Shown here piece after piece: positions 42,384 to 51,691 of a DNA stretch of 64,000 bases. Origin of the DNA: Roseivirga sp. GTDB taxonomy: Bacteria > Bacteroidota > Bacteroidia > Cytophagales > Cyclobacteriaceae. The position numbers and the translations under genes are program-made. The stretch spans positions 124,001 to 188,000 of the forward strand of contig JAAWWF010000009.1 in assembly GCA_021404565.1 (NCBI GenBank), given 5' to 3'. The notes beneath the pieces were generated by a model that saw only the letters and a program-made list of their open reading frames with translations, was not told the origin of the DNA and did no database searches. Each line of letters starts with the position of its first letter. Position 1 is the stretch's first letter.

Positions 42384-43182
42384 CTGCAAGCGCCAGCAGA
42401 TCTTTAGGGTCTGAGTATAGGGTTTTATCCTCAAACTGCTGTACCCACTGAATTCCTGAAGTATTAGACAAGAAAACATGGTCGGCAGCATGAAGCTGCT
42501 CGGGTGATTGCATTACTTCGTGAACCTGTAAATCAGCCACTTTTAGCTGTGAGATGAGGTGTTGTCTCATTGTGCCATTGACGCAGCCCGAGTTAAGATC
42601 CGGTGTATAGACTTCCTTATCCTTCACCCAGAAAATGTTGGATGCCACACATTCCGCAATGTTTCCCTGTCCATCACAAATGATAAGATCGTCAGATGAA
42701 CGCTGTCCTCTTTCTACGCCAGCCAGCACATAGGGTAGTGCACTCATGGTTTTGGCAAAAGACAGAGCGTGCCAGTTTAGTTTGGCCTGTGCGGAAACTG
42801 AAAGACGTTCAATGCCGCTGTAGAAGGGGCTGTTACTCTTAGCTATTGTGATGAGGTAAGCACTTTGGTTTTCACTGGGCTGATATAAACCACCCTCTTC
42901 CCGCCAAACCTGGATTAGGATTCTTAACTGACCTGTCAGCTCATTTGCCGTTTTTAACTGGTCAATCTGTTCTTCTAATTCCTGTTGATTGAAGGGAATC
43001 ACCAGATTCAGTACAGCGCAAGCCTTACTTAGTCGGGCAATATGTAAGGCTAATAAATTTATTCGATCCGGTCCTGTAACAATTGTTTCAAACAGGCCGT
43101 CTCCATAGCAGAATGCCCTGTTGCGGATATGAAGGTCAATTTCTTCCTCAGGCAGTATTCGTGAGTTATATATTGCTTTCAT
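42361..43182 (-). CDS. Aminotransferase class IV (possible 4-amino-4-deoxychorismate lyase)
   Basis: From Met at 43182 ([20 protein letters not shown]) this is 273 residues; a GTG/ATG at 43218 would add twelve. Fold type IV marks: [15 protein letters not shown], the PLP lysine in [14 protein letters not shown], and [20 protein letters not shown] plus [11 protein letters not shown]. The length and the YGDGLFET motif fit PabC, which makes p-aminobenzoate for folate, but branched-chain or D-amino acid aminotransferases of the same family cannot be excluded. Its convergent overlap with the folate-dependent thyA is suggestive only. Confidence 0.83.
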   Translation of the reverse strand: MKAIYNSRILPEEEIDLHIRNRAFCYGDGLFETIVTGPDRINLLALHIARLSKACAVLNLVIPFNQQELEEQIDQLKTANELTGQLRILIQVWREEGGLYQPSENQSAYLITIAKSNSPFYSGIERLSVSAQAKLNWHALSFAKTMSALPYVLAGVERGQRSSDDLIICDGQGNIAECVASNIFWVKDKEVYTPDLNSGCVNGTMRQHLISQLKVADLQVHEVMQSPEQLHAADHVFLSNTSGIQWVQQFEDKTLYSDPKDLLALAAILPPQL

Positions 43183-43263
43183 GGATTCAATGAACCACTT
43201 AAACAGATTCGGGATCAAGAAGGTTATATTTCTCTAGTTTTGAAAGTGAATTTTTAGATTAGG

Positions 43264-43941
43264 ATGGCCGAACAAAGTAGTGTTTTTGATATGATAGGTC
43301 CCGTGATGATCGGGCCTTCAAGTTCTCATACCGCGGGAGTGGTCCGCATTGGGAATGTAGGACGAATGTTGCTTGGTGTACAGCCTGAAAATGCAGAAAT
43401 TACTTTCTACAACTCTTTTGCCAGGACCTACGAAGGGCATGGTAGCGACAGGGCTATTGTGGCTGGTTTACTAGGATTCAAGACTGACGACAAAAGAATA
43501 AAAACGGCTTTTGACGAGGCTGAGAAGATGGGAATGGAGTACTCTTTCCGTTCCATGGGAAATGCATCTACCATGCATCCCAATACCGTAAAGCTAAATC
43601 TGAGGGCCGGTGAGAAATCGGTCAGTGTAGTAGGAGAGAGCAGAGGAGGAGGAGTGATCAAAGTCACGGAGGTAAACGGATTTGCCTCCAACCTCAGCGC
43701 GAATACTTACACGGCTATTATCAGGGCAAACGACAGAAAGGGAGCTATTGCCTTTATAGCGTCACTACTGGCAAATGAAGAGTGTAACATTGCCACCATG
43801 TCGGTAAACCGAAAGGGGAAAAATCATGAGGCCTGTCATTTTATAGAAATGGATTCACCAATTGTCCAAACGACATTGGATTACATAAAGAGCTTAACCT
43901 GGGTTATAGAGGTCATTTTCATTCCCGGTTCCGACTTTTAA
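43264..43941 (+). CDS. sdaAB: L-serine dehydratase, iron-sulfur type, beta subunit
   Basis: This 225-residue protein has SVFDMIGPVMIGPSSSHTAG, the start of the serine dehydratase beta domain, and a C-terminal ACT domain (YTAIIRANDRKGAIAFIASL...NIATMSVNRKGK). With the alpha subunit (SdaAA, which holds the 4Fe-4S cluster) it deaminates L-serine to pyruvate. The alpha gene is not adjacent; the next gene, 7 bp downstream, encodes a TolC protein. The partner must be elsewhere. Confidence 0.9.
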   Translation: MAEQSSVFDMIGPVMIGPSSSHTAGVVRIGNVGRMLLGVQPENAEITFYNSFARTYEGHGSDRAIVAGLLGFKTDDKRIKTAFDEAEKMGMEYSFRSMGNASTMHPNTVKLNLRAGEKSVSVVGESRGGGVIKVTEVNGFASNLSANTYTAIIRANDRKGAIAFIASLLANEECNIATMSVNRKGKNHEACHFIEMDSPIVQTTLDYIKSLTWVIEVIFIPGSDF

Positions 43942-43948
43942 AACGTCA

Positions 43949-45403
43949 ATGATGATTTACAGAAAAACAATTTATTTAAGTCTGCTCATCCTGTTTACGG
44001 GATCTGTGGCCTTTGGTCAAAGCGCACAACAAGCCTGGACATTAGAAGAGTGTATCAACTATGCCTGGGAAAATAACCTGACGATCAGAACCAACCAGCT
44101 AAACCAGCTGCAAAATGAGATTTCTTTGAAGGAATCGAAGTTTTCAAGGCTGCCCAACCTGAATGGAAGCGGAAGCGTGGGTAAGCAGTTCGGGCGTACA
44201 ATTAACCCGAATACCAATGAATTTACCAACATAGATGTATTGGGAGGGAGCGTGAGTCTCAGCTCGTCTGTTACACTTTATCGTGGTGGACAGATCACCA
44301 ATACCATCAAACAGAATGAAGTGAATCTGAAGGCCTCTGAACAGGACTTGTTAAAAGCCAAGAATGATATTGGACTGACGGTAGCTACTAACTTCCTGAC
44401 GGTTTTACTAAATCAGGAGCAACTGGAAAATGCCAGGTTTCAATTGCAGACAAGTGAAGAGCAATTGGAAAGAACCAAGAAGCTGGTCGAAGCAGGTTCG
44501 CTGCCTCTTACAAATCAACTGGACCTGGAGTCGCAGAAAGCCACCAATGAGGTGACTTTAATCAACGCAGAGAATGCCGTGAATCTGGCGATCCTTAACC
44601 TTAAGCAGTCAATGCAGATGCCAGCTGGTGAAAACTTTTCAATCACCGCTCCGGAAATTGAAGTGACCAGCTTGACAATGGCACCACATAATCCATCTGA
44701 AATATATCAGATAGCGCTCAACAACCAGCCGGATATCAAAAGTGCTGAACTTGGGATTGAAAGCAGTGATTACGGTATCAGGCTGGCAAAAGCCGCATTT
44801 TACCCAACGGTATCTTTGAACGGTAGCATTTCATCCAACTTTTCTGATGCAGCACAGTCCATTACCGGTTTCCAAAGTGTAGCCATTCCTGCGCAGCAAA
44901 TCGGTACCGTAGATGGGGTCGGGACACCTGTCTTCTCACTGCCTGGAACGCGAGAAATTCCGATTGCTTCGGATACACAGTTTTTTGACCAGATAGATAA
45001 TAACCTCGGGCAGTCGGTAGGGCTCGGTCTGAACGTTCCGATTTTCAGTCGATTCTCAAACAAATCAGGCTTGCAAAGAGCACAAATCACGAAGCAGCGC
45101 GCAGAGATTACCGCTTTGAATGCCAAGAATGTGCTTCGTCAGAATATCGAGTCAGCTTATAATAATGCGCTGGCCAGCTTTAAATCATATGAAGCAACAG
45201 AAAAAAGAGTAGCTGCATTACAGGAGTCTTTTCGGGCTACTGAGCAGCAATACAATGTTGGTTCTGCCAATGCGGTAGATTATCAGGTAGCGAGCAATAA
45301 CCTTTTTGCAGCAAGAACAGACCTGGTAAGAGCGAAGTATGAGTACATCTTCAGAACCAAGATTTTAGATTTTTATTTAGGAAACCCCATTACATTAAAA
45401 TAA
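43949..45403 (+). CDS. TolC family outer-membrane efflux protein
   Basis: This 484-residue protein has a signal peptide (TIYLSLLILFTGSVAFGQ) and the TolC repeat pattern: TLEECINYAWENNLTIRTNQ, long coiled helices, a beta-barrel strand set (LPNLNGSGSVGKQFGRTINP, VGLGLNVPIFSRFSNKSGL) and a second coiled half. TolC trimers form the outer-membrane duct of efflux pumps and type I secretion. The adaptor gene follows after one base, so they form a pair; the pump itself is not adjacent. Start is ATG 43949 or 43952. Confidence 0.92.
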   Translation: MMIYRKTIYLSLLILFTGSVAFGQSAQQAWTLEECINYAWENNLTIRTNQLNQLQNEISLKESKFSRLPNLNGSGSVGKQFGRTINPNTNEFTNIDVLGGSVSLSSSVTLYRGGQITNTIKQNEVNLKASEQDLLKAKNDIGLTVATNFLTVLLNQEQLENARFQLQTSEEQLERTKKLVEAGSLPLTNQLDLESQKATNEVTLINAENAVNLAILNLKQSMQMPAGENFSITAPEIEVTSLTMAPHNPSEIYQIALNNQPDIKSAELGIESSDYGIRLAKAAFYPTVSLNGSISSNFSDAAQSITGFQSVAIPAQQIGTVDGVGTPVFSLPGTREIPIASDTQFFDQIDNNLGQSVGLGLNVPIFSRFSNKSGLQRAQITKQRAEITALNAKNVLRQNIESAYNNALASFKSYEATEKRVAALQESFRATEQQYNVGSANAVDYQVASNNLFAARTDLVRAKYEYIFRTKILDFYLGNPITLK

Positions 45404-45404
45404 C

Positions 45405-46787
45405 ATGGCTAAGAAAAGTAAAGGATCAAATAAGGTTATATGGATTGTCGTTGTGGCCTTGGTGGTCATCATAGTCGGTCTGGTAGGAGCCAAGTCTGCC
45501 GGACTGGTTGGTCAACCCAAAACCCTTAAGGTAGAACTGGCGGAAGCTGGCAAAAACACCATTATCGAGACAGTAACCGCCTCAGGTGTTGTACAACCTG
45601 AAATAGAGATTATCATTAGCCCCGATGTGGCAGGAGAAATCATTGAGCTCAATGTAGAAGAGGGTGATTTTGTAAACGAAGGAATGATTTTAGCGAAAAT
45701 CAGACCTGATAACTTACAGTCGGCACTTGACAGAGCCAAAGCTAATCTGAATCAGCAAAAGGCGAATCTGGCCTCAAGCAAGGCATCTGTAGCCAGAAAT
45801 AAAGCGCAATTGACTCAGTCGGACCTGGCTTATAAAAGGGCAAATGAGCTGAAGAAGGAGAATGTAATCTCTGATGCTGATTTTGAAACAGCTAAGGCCA
45901 ACTTTGAGGTAGCTACCCAAAATCTGGAAGCTGCCGAAGAAAGTGTGAAAGCAGCTGAATTTATCGTTAAATCAAGTGCGGCTACCGTAGCTGAAGCTGA
46001 GGAGAATGTGAGACTAACGGTCTTAAGAGCACCTTCCAGCGGTACTATTTCGAAACTCGATGTAGAAAAAGGTGAGCGTGTGGTAGGTACGCAGCAAATG
46101 GCTGGTACAGAAATGATGCGTATTGCCGACCTAACTCAGATGCAGGTAGAAGTGGATGTAAATGAAAATGATATCATCCGCGTAGCAGAGGGTGATACTA
46201 CTGAGATTGATGTGGACTCTTATACCTATATGGACAAGAAGTTCAGAGGAGTAGTAACACAGATAGCCAATACGGCCAATCCACAGGCGTCTCCTGATGC
46301 AGTAGTTGAGTTCAAGGTAGAAATCAAGATTCTAAATGAATCGTTTCAGGATTTACTCTCTGAAATCAAAGGCCCGTCTCCTTTCAGACCAGGTATGACG
46401 GCCAGTGTGGAGATCGTGACAGAGACGAAAAGTGGTGTGCTTTCTGTACCTCTTTCTGCCGTGACTACCCGTAACCCTGACAAAGACAAGAGAGATGAAA
46501 ACGCAGGGAATGATGATGATGACGATAACCGGGTGGTAACCGATACCAGGCAAAAACCTAAGAAGGAGGACGAGAAAAAAGAAGTAGTCTTTGTAAGTGT
46601 AGATGGCAAAGCAAAAATGCTGGAGGTGAAAACCGGCATCAGTGATTACGACAACATTGAAATTCTCGAAGGCCTTAGCGAAGGAGATGTAGTGATATCA
46701 GGACCTTTCTTTGTGGTATCAAAACAAGTGAAGGAAGGCGATTTAGTGGAGAAGAAGAGAAATAACAACGACAAGTCCACGGACTGA
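45405..46787 (+). CDS. HlyD/MacA-type periplasmic adaptor protein
   Basis: This 460-residue protein has an N-terminal membrane anchor (VIWIVVVALVVIIVGLVGAK), a lipoyl/biotinyl domain (EIIISPDVAGEIIELNVEEG), a long coiled-coil hairpin, the returning half VLRAPSSGTISKLDVEKGER and beta-barrel domains. Such adaptors bridge an inner-membrane transporter and TolC. A stretch at about residues 357-392 is very acidic and then basic (NDDDDDNR, KPKKEDEKK), an unusual insertion between the last domains. The MacB-like permeases at 29.8-34.9 kb would be a fitting partner in type, but linkage is not shown. Confidence 0.92.
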   Translation: MAKKSKGSNKVIWIVVVALVVIIVGLVGAKSAGLVGQPKTLKVELAEAGKNTIIETVTASGVVQPEIEIIISPDVAGEIIELNVEEGDFVNEGMILAKIRPDNLQSALDRAKANLNQQKANLASSKASVARNKAQLTQSDLAYKRANELKKENVISDADFETAKANFEVATQNLEAAEESVKAAEFIVKSSAATVAEAEENVRLTVLRAPSSGTISKLDVEKGERVVGTQQMAGTEMMRIADLTQMQVEVDVNENDIIRVAEGDTTEIDVDSYTYMDKKFRGVVTQIANTANPQASPDAVVEFKVEIKILNESFQDLLSEIKGPSPFRPGMTASVEIVTETKSGVLSVPLSAVTTRNPDKDKRDENAGNDDDDDNRVVTDTRQKPKKEDEKKEVVFVSVDGKAKMLEVKTGISDYDNIEILEGLSEGDVVISGPFFVVSKQVKEGDLVEKKRNNNDKSTD

Positions 46788-46806
46788 TCTAAATTATAAG
46801 AGATTC

Positions 46807-46838
46807 AAAGCCGGATTCTGATGAGTCCGGCTTTTTTT
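46807..46838 (+). terminator. Terminator of the sdaAB-tolC-adaptor operon
   Basis: AAAGCCGGATTC/GAGTCCGGCTTT 12-bp stem with one wobble pair and TGAT loop, then TTTT; the maf stop codon on the other strand abuts it at 46837. Confidence 0.85.
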
Positions 46839-47409
46839 ATGTGAAATGCTCAATGAGGTTTGAATAAAGCCGATGGGTTGGTAAACCCATTACATTGTAG
46901 TAGTCACCAATGATTTTTTCAATGCCAACCATCCCTATCCATTCCTGAATCCCGTATGCACCGGCCTTGTCCATGGGACGGTATTGCATTACATAGTGCT
47001 TTATTTCGGCATCAGTCAAATCCCGGAAATAAACCTCCGTGGTTTCTGAGAAAGTCACTGTTTTGTCTGGCGACCTGAGGCATACTCCGGTAACTACCTC
47101 ATGGGCTTCTTTTGAAAGAGCATTTAGCATTTCAATAGCCTCTTTCTCATCTGCCGGCTTATTCAGAATAACCGAGCCGAGAACCACCGTAGTATCTGAG
47201 GTGATAAGTAGCTCTCTCCCGGCAAGCTCACCAAAGGCAGCCGATTTCTTTTCGGCCAGGTATTGTGCTACCTGCTTTACCTCCATGTCTCCAGGAAAAG
47301 ATTCGTCTACTTCTCTGGTTCTGATTTCAAAATCAAGCCCCAGTGATCTTAATAAGTCCTGCCTTCTCGGAGACTTAGAGGCCAATATCAAATGGTAGTT
47401 CAAATTCAT
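46837..47409 (-). CDS. maf: Maf family nucleoside triphosphate pyrophosphatase
   Basis: From ATG 47409 (MNLNYHLILASKSPRRQDLL) this is 190 residues; ten more would be added by an upstream Met that lies deeper inside the DUF1015 gene. The ASKSPRRQDLL motif, TSDTTVVLGSVILNKP and YGIQEWIGMVGIEKI are those of Maf/YhdE, which hydrolyses dTTP/UTP or modified nucleotides. Its start overlaps the end of the DUF1015 gene by 35 bp, so translation is coupled. Confidence 0.94.
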   Translation of the reverse strand: MNLNYHLILASKSPRRQDLLRSLGLDFEIRTREVDESFPGDMEVKQVAQYLAEKKSAAFGELAGRELLITSDTTVVLGSVILNKPADEKEAIEMLNALSKEAHEVVTGVCLRSPDKTVTFSETTEVYFRDLTDAEIKHYVMQYRPMDKAGAYGIQEWIGMVGIEKIIGDYYNVMGLPTHRLYSNLIEHFT

Positions 47410-48682
47410 CTTGCTTGATCGATGCAAATAGATAGCCACAGATTACTTTAGGATAGAAGTAAGTGGATTTTTGAGGAAGTGTATAGCCGGAATAGCAAAC
47501 CTTCTGTACATCTTCCATGCTGATATCTTGTGTGATGATAGCAAATTGTGCCGAGCCACTCATGGTGGCAGACAGGCAATTGGTGAAGTTGCGTTCAAAA
47601 GTGATGTTCCTTGAACTTCGTTGATTTTTGCCGGGAATACCCAGACCTTTTTCGATAATGAAATAATGCATTACAGTAAGATCCAGTTCCTTGATTACGT
47701 CAGGAAATTTCCATGAGAGCTGGCGATGGACCTCTGGTTTCAGTCTCACCTTAATCGCCTCATCCCCAAAAAGTAGCCCGAAGGCCCATTTTTTTCCGAG
47801 GATGATTTCATTGATATCATTGGGGTTATCTACATACTTTATGATGAAATACTCGGACAGAATTTCCATCAGCGCATCTCGGTCAAAGCCCTCAATACCT
47901 GAAATAAGTCTGTGTGTCGGCAAAATCCTCAGATCGTCAGCTTCACCATTAGTAAGGTACATCAGATGGTAGTTGTAAGCCTCATTTCCGGTATGATCAG
48001 GGTTCAGTGCTTTTCGCTTTTCTCTGTATAACATGGAACTCTCATATCGATGATGCCCGTCTGCCAGTATGATTTTCTGTGGACCTACTTTGGCGATGAA
48101 CTTTTTGATAATCGCATGATCATGAATAACCCCCAGTACATCTTTTACCCCCTGATAGTCTTCCGTAGAATAGATAGGGTTTTCAATGCATTCGTCCATG
48201 TACTTTTCCAGCTCAAAATCTTTGTCAAAATACAGCCCATGGGTTGGGCTTACGTTGAGCTGAGTTTCTTCCAATACCTCAATCCGGTCATTTACAGAAT
48301 GGGGCATTGTGTTTTCGTGCCTAAGTATTTGTGGGTTTTCATCGTCCCAGGAAGTTGCTTTCACATAGGAAACAAAGCCCTTTCTTATATATTCTCTTTT
48401 ATCTCCGGGTATAGTGAAATATTGATAGTACACATAAATGGCCGGGAGTCGATCCAGCTCCAGAATCCCTTCTGCCTTCCATTGGTCTAATGTTTGGTGA
48501 GCCTGCTGAGCAGACTCCGTTTGTAAGGGCACACTCAGGTGTATACTATTATAAGGTTGCTCGTACAGCGCTTTTCTCTGTTTTTCTGAAATGACATCAA
48601 AAAGAGGAGAGGTAAGCTCATCTATGTTCTGGGCTAAATCCTGATTATATCTCCATGCCCTGATTGGAATGATTTTAGCCAT
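47375..48682 (-). CDS. DUF1015 family protein
   Basis: This 435-residue protein starts MAKIIPIRAWRYNQDLAQNI and has the family marks SPLFDVISEKQRKAL, IYVYYQYFTIPGDKREYIRK, LADGHHRYESSMLY, and the C-terminal MPLKSTYFYPK-like stretch (TLPQKSTYFYPKVICGYLFA). The ADGHHRYE motif looks like a catalytic or metal site. DUF1015 members are sometimes annotated as serine kinase-like (SbnI-related), but the function here is not known. It lies 6 bp downstream of the biotin carboxylase gene and overlaps maf. Confidence 0.9.
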   Translation of the reverse strand: MAKIIPIRAWRYNQDLAQNIDELTSPLFDVISEKQRKALYEQPYNSIHLSVPLQTESAQQAHQTLDQWKAEGILELDRLPAIYVYYQYFTIPGDKREYIRKGFVSYVKATSWDDENPQILRHENTMPHSVNDRIEVLEETQLNVSPTHGLYFDKDFELEKYMDECIENPIYSTEDYQGVKDVLGVIHDHAIIKKFIAKVGPQKIILADGHHRYESSMLYREKRKALNPDHTGNEAYNYHLMYLTNGEADDLRILPTHRLISGIEGFDRDALMEILSEYFIIKYVDNPNDINEIILGKKWAFGLLFGDEAIKVRLKPEVHRQLSWKFPDVIKELDLTVMHYFIIEKGLGIPGKNQRSSRNITFERNFTNCLSATMSGSAQFAIITQDISMEDVQKVCYSGYTLPQKSTYFYPKVICGYLFASIKQDEFELPFDIGL

Positions 48683-48688
48683 CCTGTT

Positions 48689-50182
48689 CTAGTTTCTGGC
48701 CCTCAATTTCCACTTGCTCAATTGGCCGTTTCCATTGACAGCCGTTTGTGTTTTACGACCGTCAATCAGGTAAGCAGCCAGGGCTGAGGCTATTTGCTCG
48801 TATTCGGGGTCTTTTTTCTTAAGTTCTTCCGGGTCAAAAAATTTCTCTACAAACTTCGTGTCGAAATTGCCACTGGTGAAAGCCTCATGCTTCAACACAT
48901 AAGCGCAAAAAGCCAGCGTGGTGGTTATGCCCGTAATACGGTATTCCTTGATGGCCCTGAGCATGCGTTCAATGGCCATTTCTCTATTATCTCCGAAAGT
49001 GACCAGCTTGGAGATCATGGGATCATAGTAAATAGGTATGTCCATACCTTGTTCAAAACCATCATCTACCCGTACTCCGGGACCTTGTGGGCGTATATAA
49101 GTCTGAAGACGACCTATATCCGGCAAAAATCCGTTGGTAGGATCCTCTGCGTACACCCTCACCTCCATGGCATGACCTTTGATTTTTAAATCCTCCTGGG
49201 CAAAACTCAGAGCACGGCCTTCAGCCACATAGATCTGCTCTTTAACAAGATCTACTCCTGTGATTTCTTCGGTCACCGGGTGTTCTACCTGCAGGCGCGT
49301 GTTCATTTCCAGAAAGAAGAAATCAAGATTAGCATCAACAATGAATTCCACCGTGCCTGCACCATAATAATTACAAGATTTTGCCACTCCCAAAGCCGCC
49401 TTGCCCATGGCCTCTCTTTTTTCCGGGGTCAGTACAGAGGAAGGGGCTTCCTCAATTACTTTCTGGTGTCTTCTTTGAATCGAGCATTCACGCTCAAAGA
49501 GGTAAACCAGGTTGCCATGCTGATCTCCCAGTACCTGTATTTCGATATGACGGGGAGAGGTGATGAATTTTTCAACAAATACAGATCCGTCACCAAAAGC
49601 CGAAGTGGCTTCACTAATGGCGCGCTTCATCTGTTCTTCCAGGTCATCAGGTTGTTCTACAACTCTCATGCCTTTCCCTCCGCCACCGGCACTGGCCTTG
49701 ATCAGTACCGGGTAGCCGATTTGCTCTGCAATCTTTGCGGCTTCATCTACCTCAGTAACTGCATGATTAACTCCGGGTACCATGGGTACATCGTATTCTG
49801 CCACTGTGTTTTTGGCTGCAAGTTTATCACCCATTACCTCAATAGCCTCAGGAGATGGACCTATGAAAATAATGCCGTTATCTGTTACATCTCTCGCAAA
49901 ACGGGCGTTTTCGGAGAGAAATCCATAGCCAGGGTGAATTGCATCAACCTGAAGATCTTTACAAATCTGAATGATTTTGTCTCCTCTCAGGTAGGACTCA
50001 GCAGAGAGGGGAGGCCCTACACAAACAGCTTCATCGGCATAGTGGACATGCGGTGAGTCGCGATCTGCCTCGCTGTAAACAGCCACGGTTTGAATACCCA
50101 TCTCCTTCGCAGTGCGCATTACGCGAACGGCAATTTCTCCTCTGTTTGCGACTAAAATTTTGTTTATTTTTCTCATCTCCAT
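48689..50182 (-). CDS. accC: Biotin carboxylase subunit of acetyl-/propionyl-CoA carboxylase
   Basis: This 497-residue protein carboxylates biotin on its carrier protein. The parts are NKILVANRGEIAVRVMRTAK (N-terminal domain), the ATP-grasp glycine loop KASAGGGGKGMRVV, FVEKFITSPRHIEIQVLGDQ, the active-site EMNTRLQVEHPVTEEI, and the C-terminal domain MEVRVYAEDPTNGFLP. It could serve acetyl-CoA or propionyl-CoA carboxylase. The usual partner accB or a carboxyltransferase gene is not adjacent; instead DUF1015 and maf follow in the same operon. About 45 extra C-terminal residues (from FFDPEELKKKDPEYEQI) are beyond classical AccC. Confidence 0.93.
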   Translation of the reverse strand: MEMRKINKILVANRGEIAVRVMRTAKEMGIQTVAVYSEADRDSPHVHYADEAVCVGPPLSAESYLRGDKIIQICKDLQVDAIHPGYGFLSENARFARDVTDNGIIFIGPSPEAIEVMGDKLAAKNTVAEYDVPMVPGVNHAVTEVDEAAKIAEQIGYPVLIKASAGGGGKGMRVVEQPDDLEEQMKRAISEATSAFGDGSVFVEKFITSPRHIEIQVLGDQHGNLVYLFERECSIQRRHQKVIEEAPSSVLTPEKREAMGKAALGVAKSCNYYGAGTVEFIVDANLDFFFLEMNTRLQVEHPVTEEITGVDLVKEQIYVAEGRALSFAQEDLKIKGHAMEVRVYAEDPTNGFLPDIGRLQTYIRPQGPGVRVDDGFEQGMDIPIYYDPMISKLVTFGDNREMAIERMLRAIKEYRITGITTTLAFCAYVLKHEAFTSGNFDTKFVEKFFDPEELKKKDPEYEQIASALAAYLIDGRKTQTAVNGNGQLSKWKLRARN

Positions 50183-50262
50183 TTCCCCGATAATTTACGT
50201 TACAATGCTAAATAATTATGGCGTGATTTCTAAGGCAAGAGAACGATATATACCCCCGTTTT

Positions 50263-50294
50263 TTTGATAAATGGTCATTATAGTATTACCTTTG
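50263..50294 (+). promoter_or_regulatory. Bacteroidota-type promoter of the alpha-oxoamine synthase gene
   Basis: TTTG (50263-50266), 20 nt, TACCTTTG (50287-50294): a full match to the Bacteroidota consensus, 48 nt before the TTG start. Confidence 0.6.
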
Positions 50295-50342
50295 CCTCTT
50301 TGTTTGCAACGCGTGAACAGGATTTCTTAAAGGTATATATCG

Positions 50343-51593
50343 TTGGATTTATTTGAAAAATTACTAGCAGACAGCGGGCCACTCGGAAAACACTCCGAGA
50401 TTTCTGAAGGTTACTTCATGTTCCCAAAGTTAGAAGGAGAGATAGCACCAAGAATGAAGTTTATGGGTAGGGAAGTTCTGACCTGGAGTCTGAATAACTA
50501 CCTGGGACTGGCCAATCAGCCAGAAGTTCGCAAGGCCGATGCCGATGCAGCTGCTGATTGGGGACTTGCATATCCTATGGGAGCCCGCATGATGTCGGGT
50601 AACACCGCTTATCACGAGCAACTTGAGCAGGAACTGGCCACCTTTGTACAAAAGGAAAAAGGGCTACTGCTGAATTACGGCTATCAGGGAGTGTTATCAA
50701 TCATTGATGCACTGGTAGACCGAAAAGATGTAATCGTTTATGATGCTGAGTCTCATGCCTGTATCATTGACGGAGTTCGTTTGCACATGGGCAAGCGTTT
50801 TGTCTTTCCTCACAATGACATCGAAAACCTCGAAAAGCAGCTCGAAAGGGCTACTAAGTTGACAAATGAAACTGGCGGAGGGATTCTGGTAATTACCGAA
50901 GGCGTATTTGGTATGTCGGGTAATCTGGGTAAACTCAGAGAAATTGCAGCCTTAAAAGAAAAATTCCAGTTCAGAATCTTTGTAGATGATGCTCATGGTT
51001 TTGGTACCATGGGACCTACCGGTGCCGGAGCTGGCGAAGAGCTTGGTTGCCAGGATGAAATCGATGTGTATTTCTCTACTTTCGCTAAATCAATGGCATC
51101 TATTGGAGCCTTTGTAGCGGGTAATAAAGAGATTGTGCACTACCTCAAATACAATTTGCGTTCTCAGATTTTCGCAAAGTCACTGCCGATGCCATTCGTG
51201 ATTGGTGCGTTGAAAAGGCTGGAAATGCTGAGGGAAAGCCCTGTTCATAAAGAAAAACTCTGGACTATAGTAAACGCACTGCAGGGTGGTTTGCGTGAGA
51301 AAGGTTTCAATATTGGTACTACTCAATCACCTGTAACTCCGGTTGTCCTGGATGGTACGGTAGGTGAGGCTGCGGCCCTGAGTAAAGACCTGAGAGAGAA
51401 TTTCAATATTTTCTGTTCTGTTGTGATTTATCCGGTGGTTCCTAAGGGTACTATTATACTCAGACTGATCCCGACTGCATCACATTCATTAGAAGATGTA
51501 GCCGAGACAATCGTAGCTTTTGAGGCCATCAAAGATAAGCTTACAAGTGGTGAGTATAAAAATGCAGAAGTGGCCGTTGCTTTTGGTGAATAA
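50343..51593 (+). CDS. Alpha-oxoamine synthase (serine palmitoyltransferase / sulfonolipid synthase type)
   Basis: This 416-residue PLP enzyme starts at TTG 50343 (LDLFEKLLADSGPLGKHSEI); the next Met would cut into the conserved N-terminus. It has WSLNNYLGLANQP, the His stacking on PLP in AESHACIIDG, the Asp-x-x-His pair DDAHGFG (215-221) and the PLP lysine Lys249 in YFSTFAKSM. Family members condense an amino acid with acyl-CoA. In Bacteroidota these enzymes make the base of sphingolipids (from serine) or of sulfonolipids such as capnine (from cysteate); which applies here cannot be decided by eye. Confidence 0.85.
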   Translation: MDLFEKLLADSGPLGKHSEISEGYFMFPKLEGEIAPRMKFMGREVLTWSLNNYLGLANQPEVRKADADAAADWGLAYPMGARMMSGNTAYHEQLEQELATFVQKEKGLLLNYGYQGVLSIIDALVDRKDVIVYDAESHACIIDGVRLHMGKRFVFPHNDIENLEKQLERATKLTNETGGGILVITEGVFGMSGNLGKLREIAALKEKFQFRIFVDDAHGFGTMGPTGAGAGEELGCQDEIDVYFSTFAKSMASIGAFVAGNKEIVHYLKYNLRSQIFAKSLPMPFVIGALKRLEMLRESPVHKEKLWTIVNALQGGLREKGFNIGTTQSPVTPVVLDGTVGEAAALSKDLRENFNIFCSVVIYPVVPKGTIILRLIPTASHSLEDVAETIVAFEAIKDKLTSGEYKNAEVAVAFGE

Positions 51594-51691
51594 ATCAAAA
51601 AAAAAAGGCCCCTACGTTGCATATAGAACATTTTGACTTATATTGCTTCGTAAACAAACATTATTATCAACAACCTTAAAACACGTTAAAC

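Noticed and set aside
49280-50056. A 258-codon open frame opposite the biotin carboxylase gene.
   Set aside because: It has no family pattern and runs antisense to a fully conserved enzyme.
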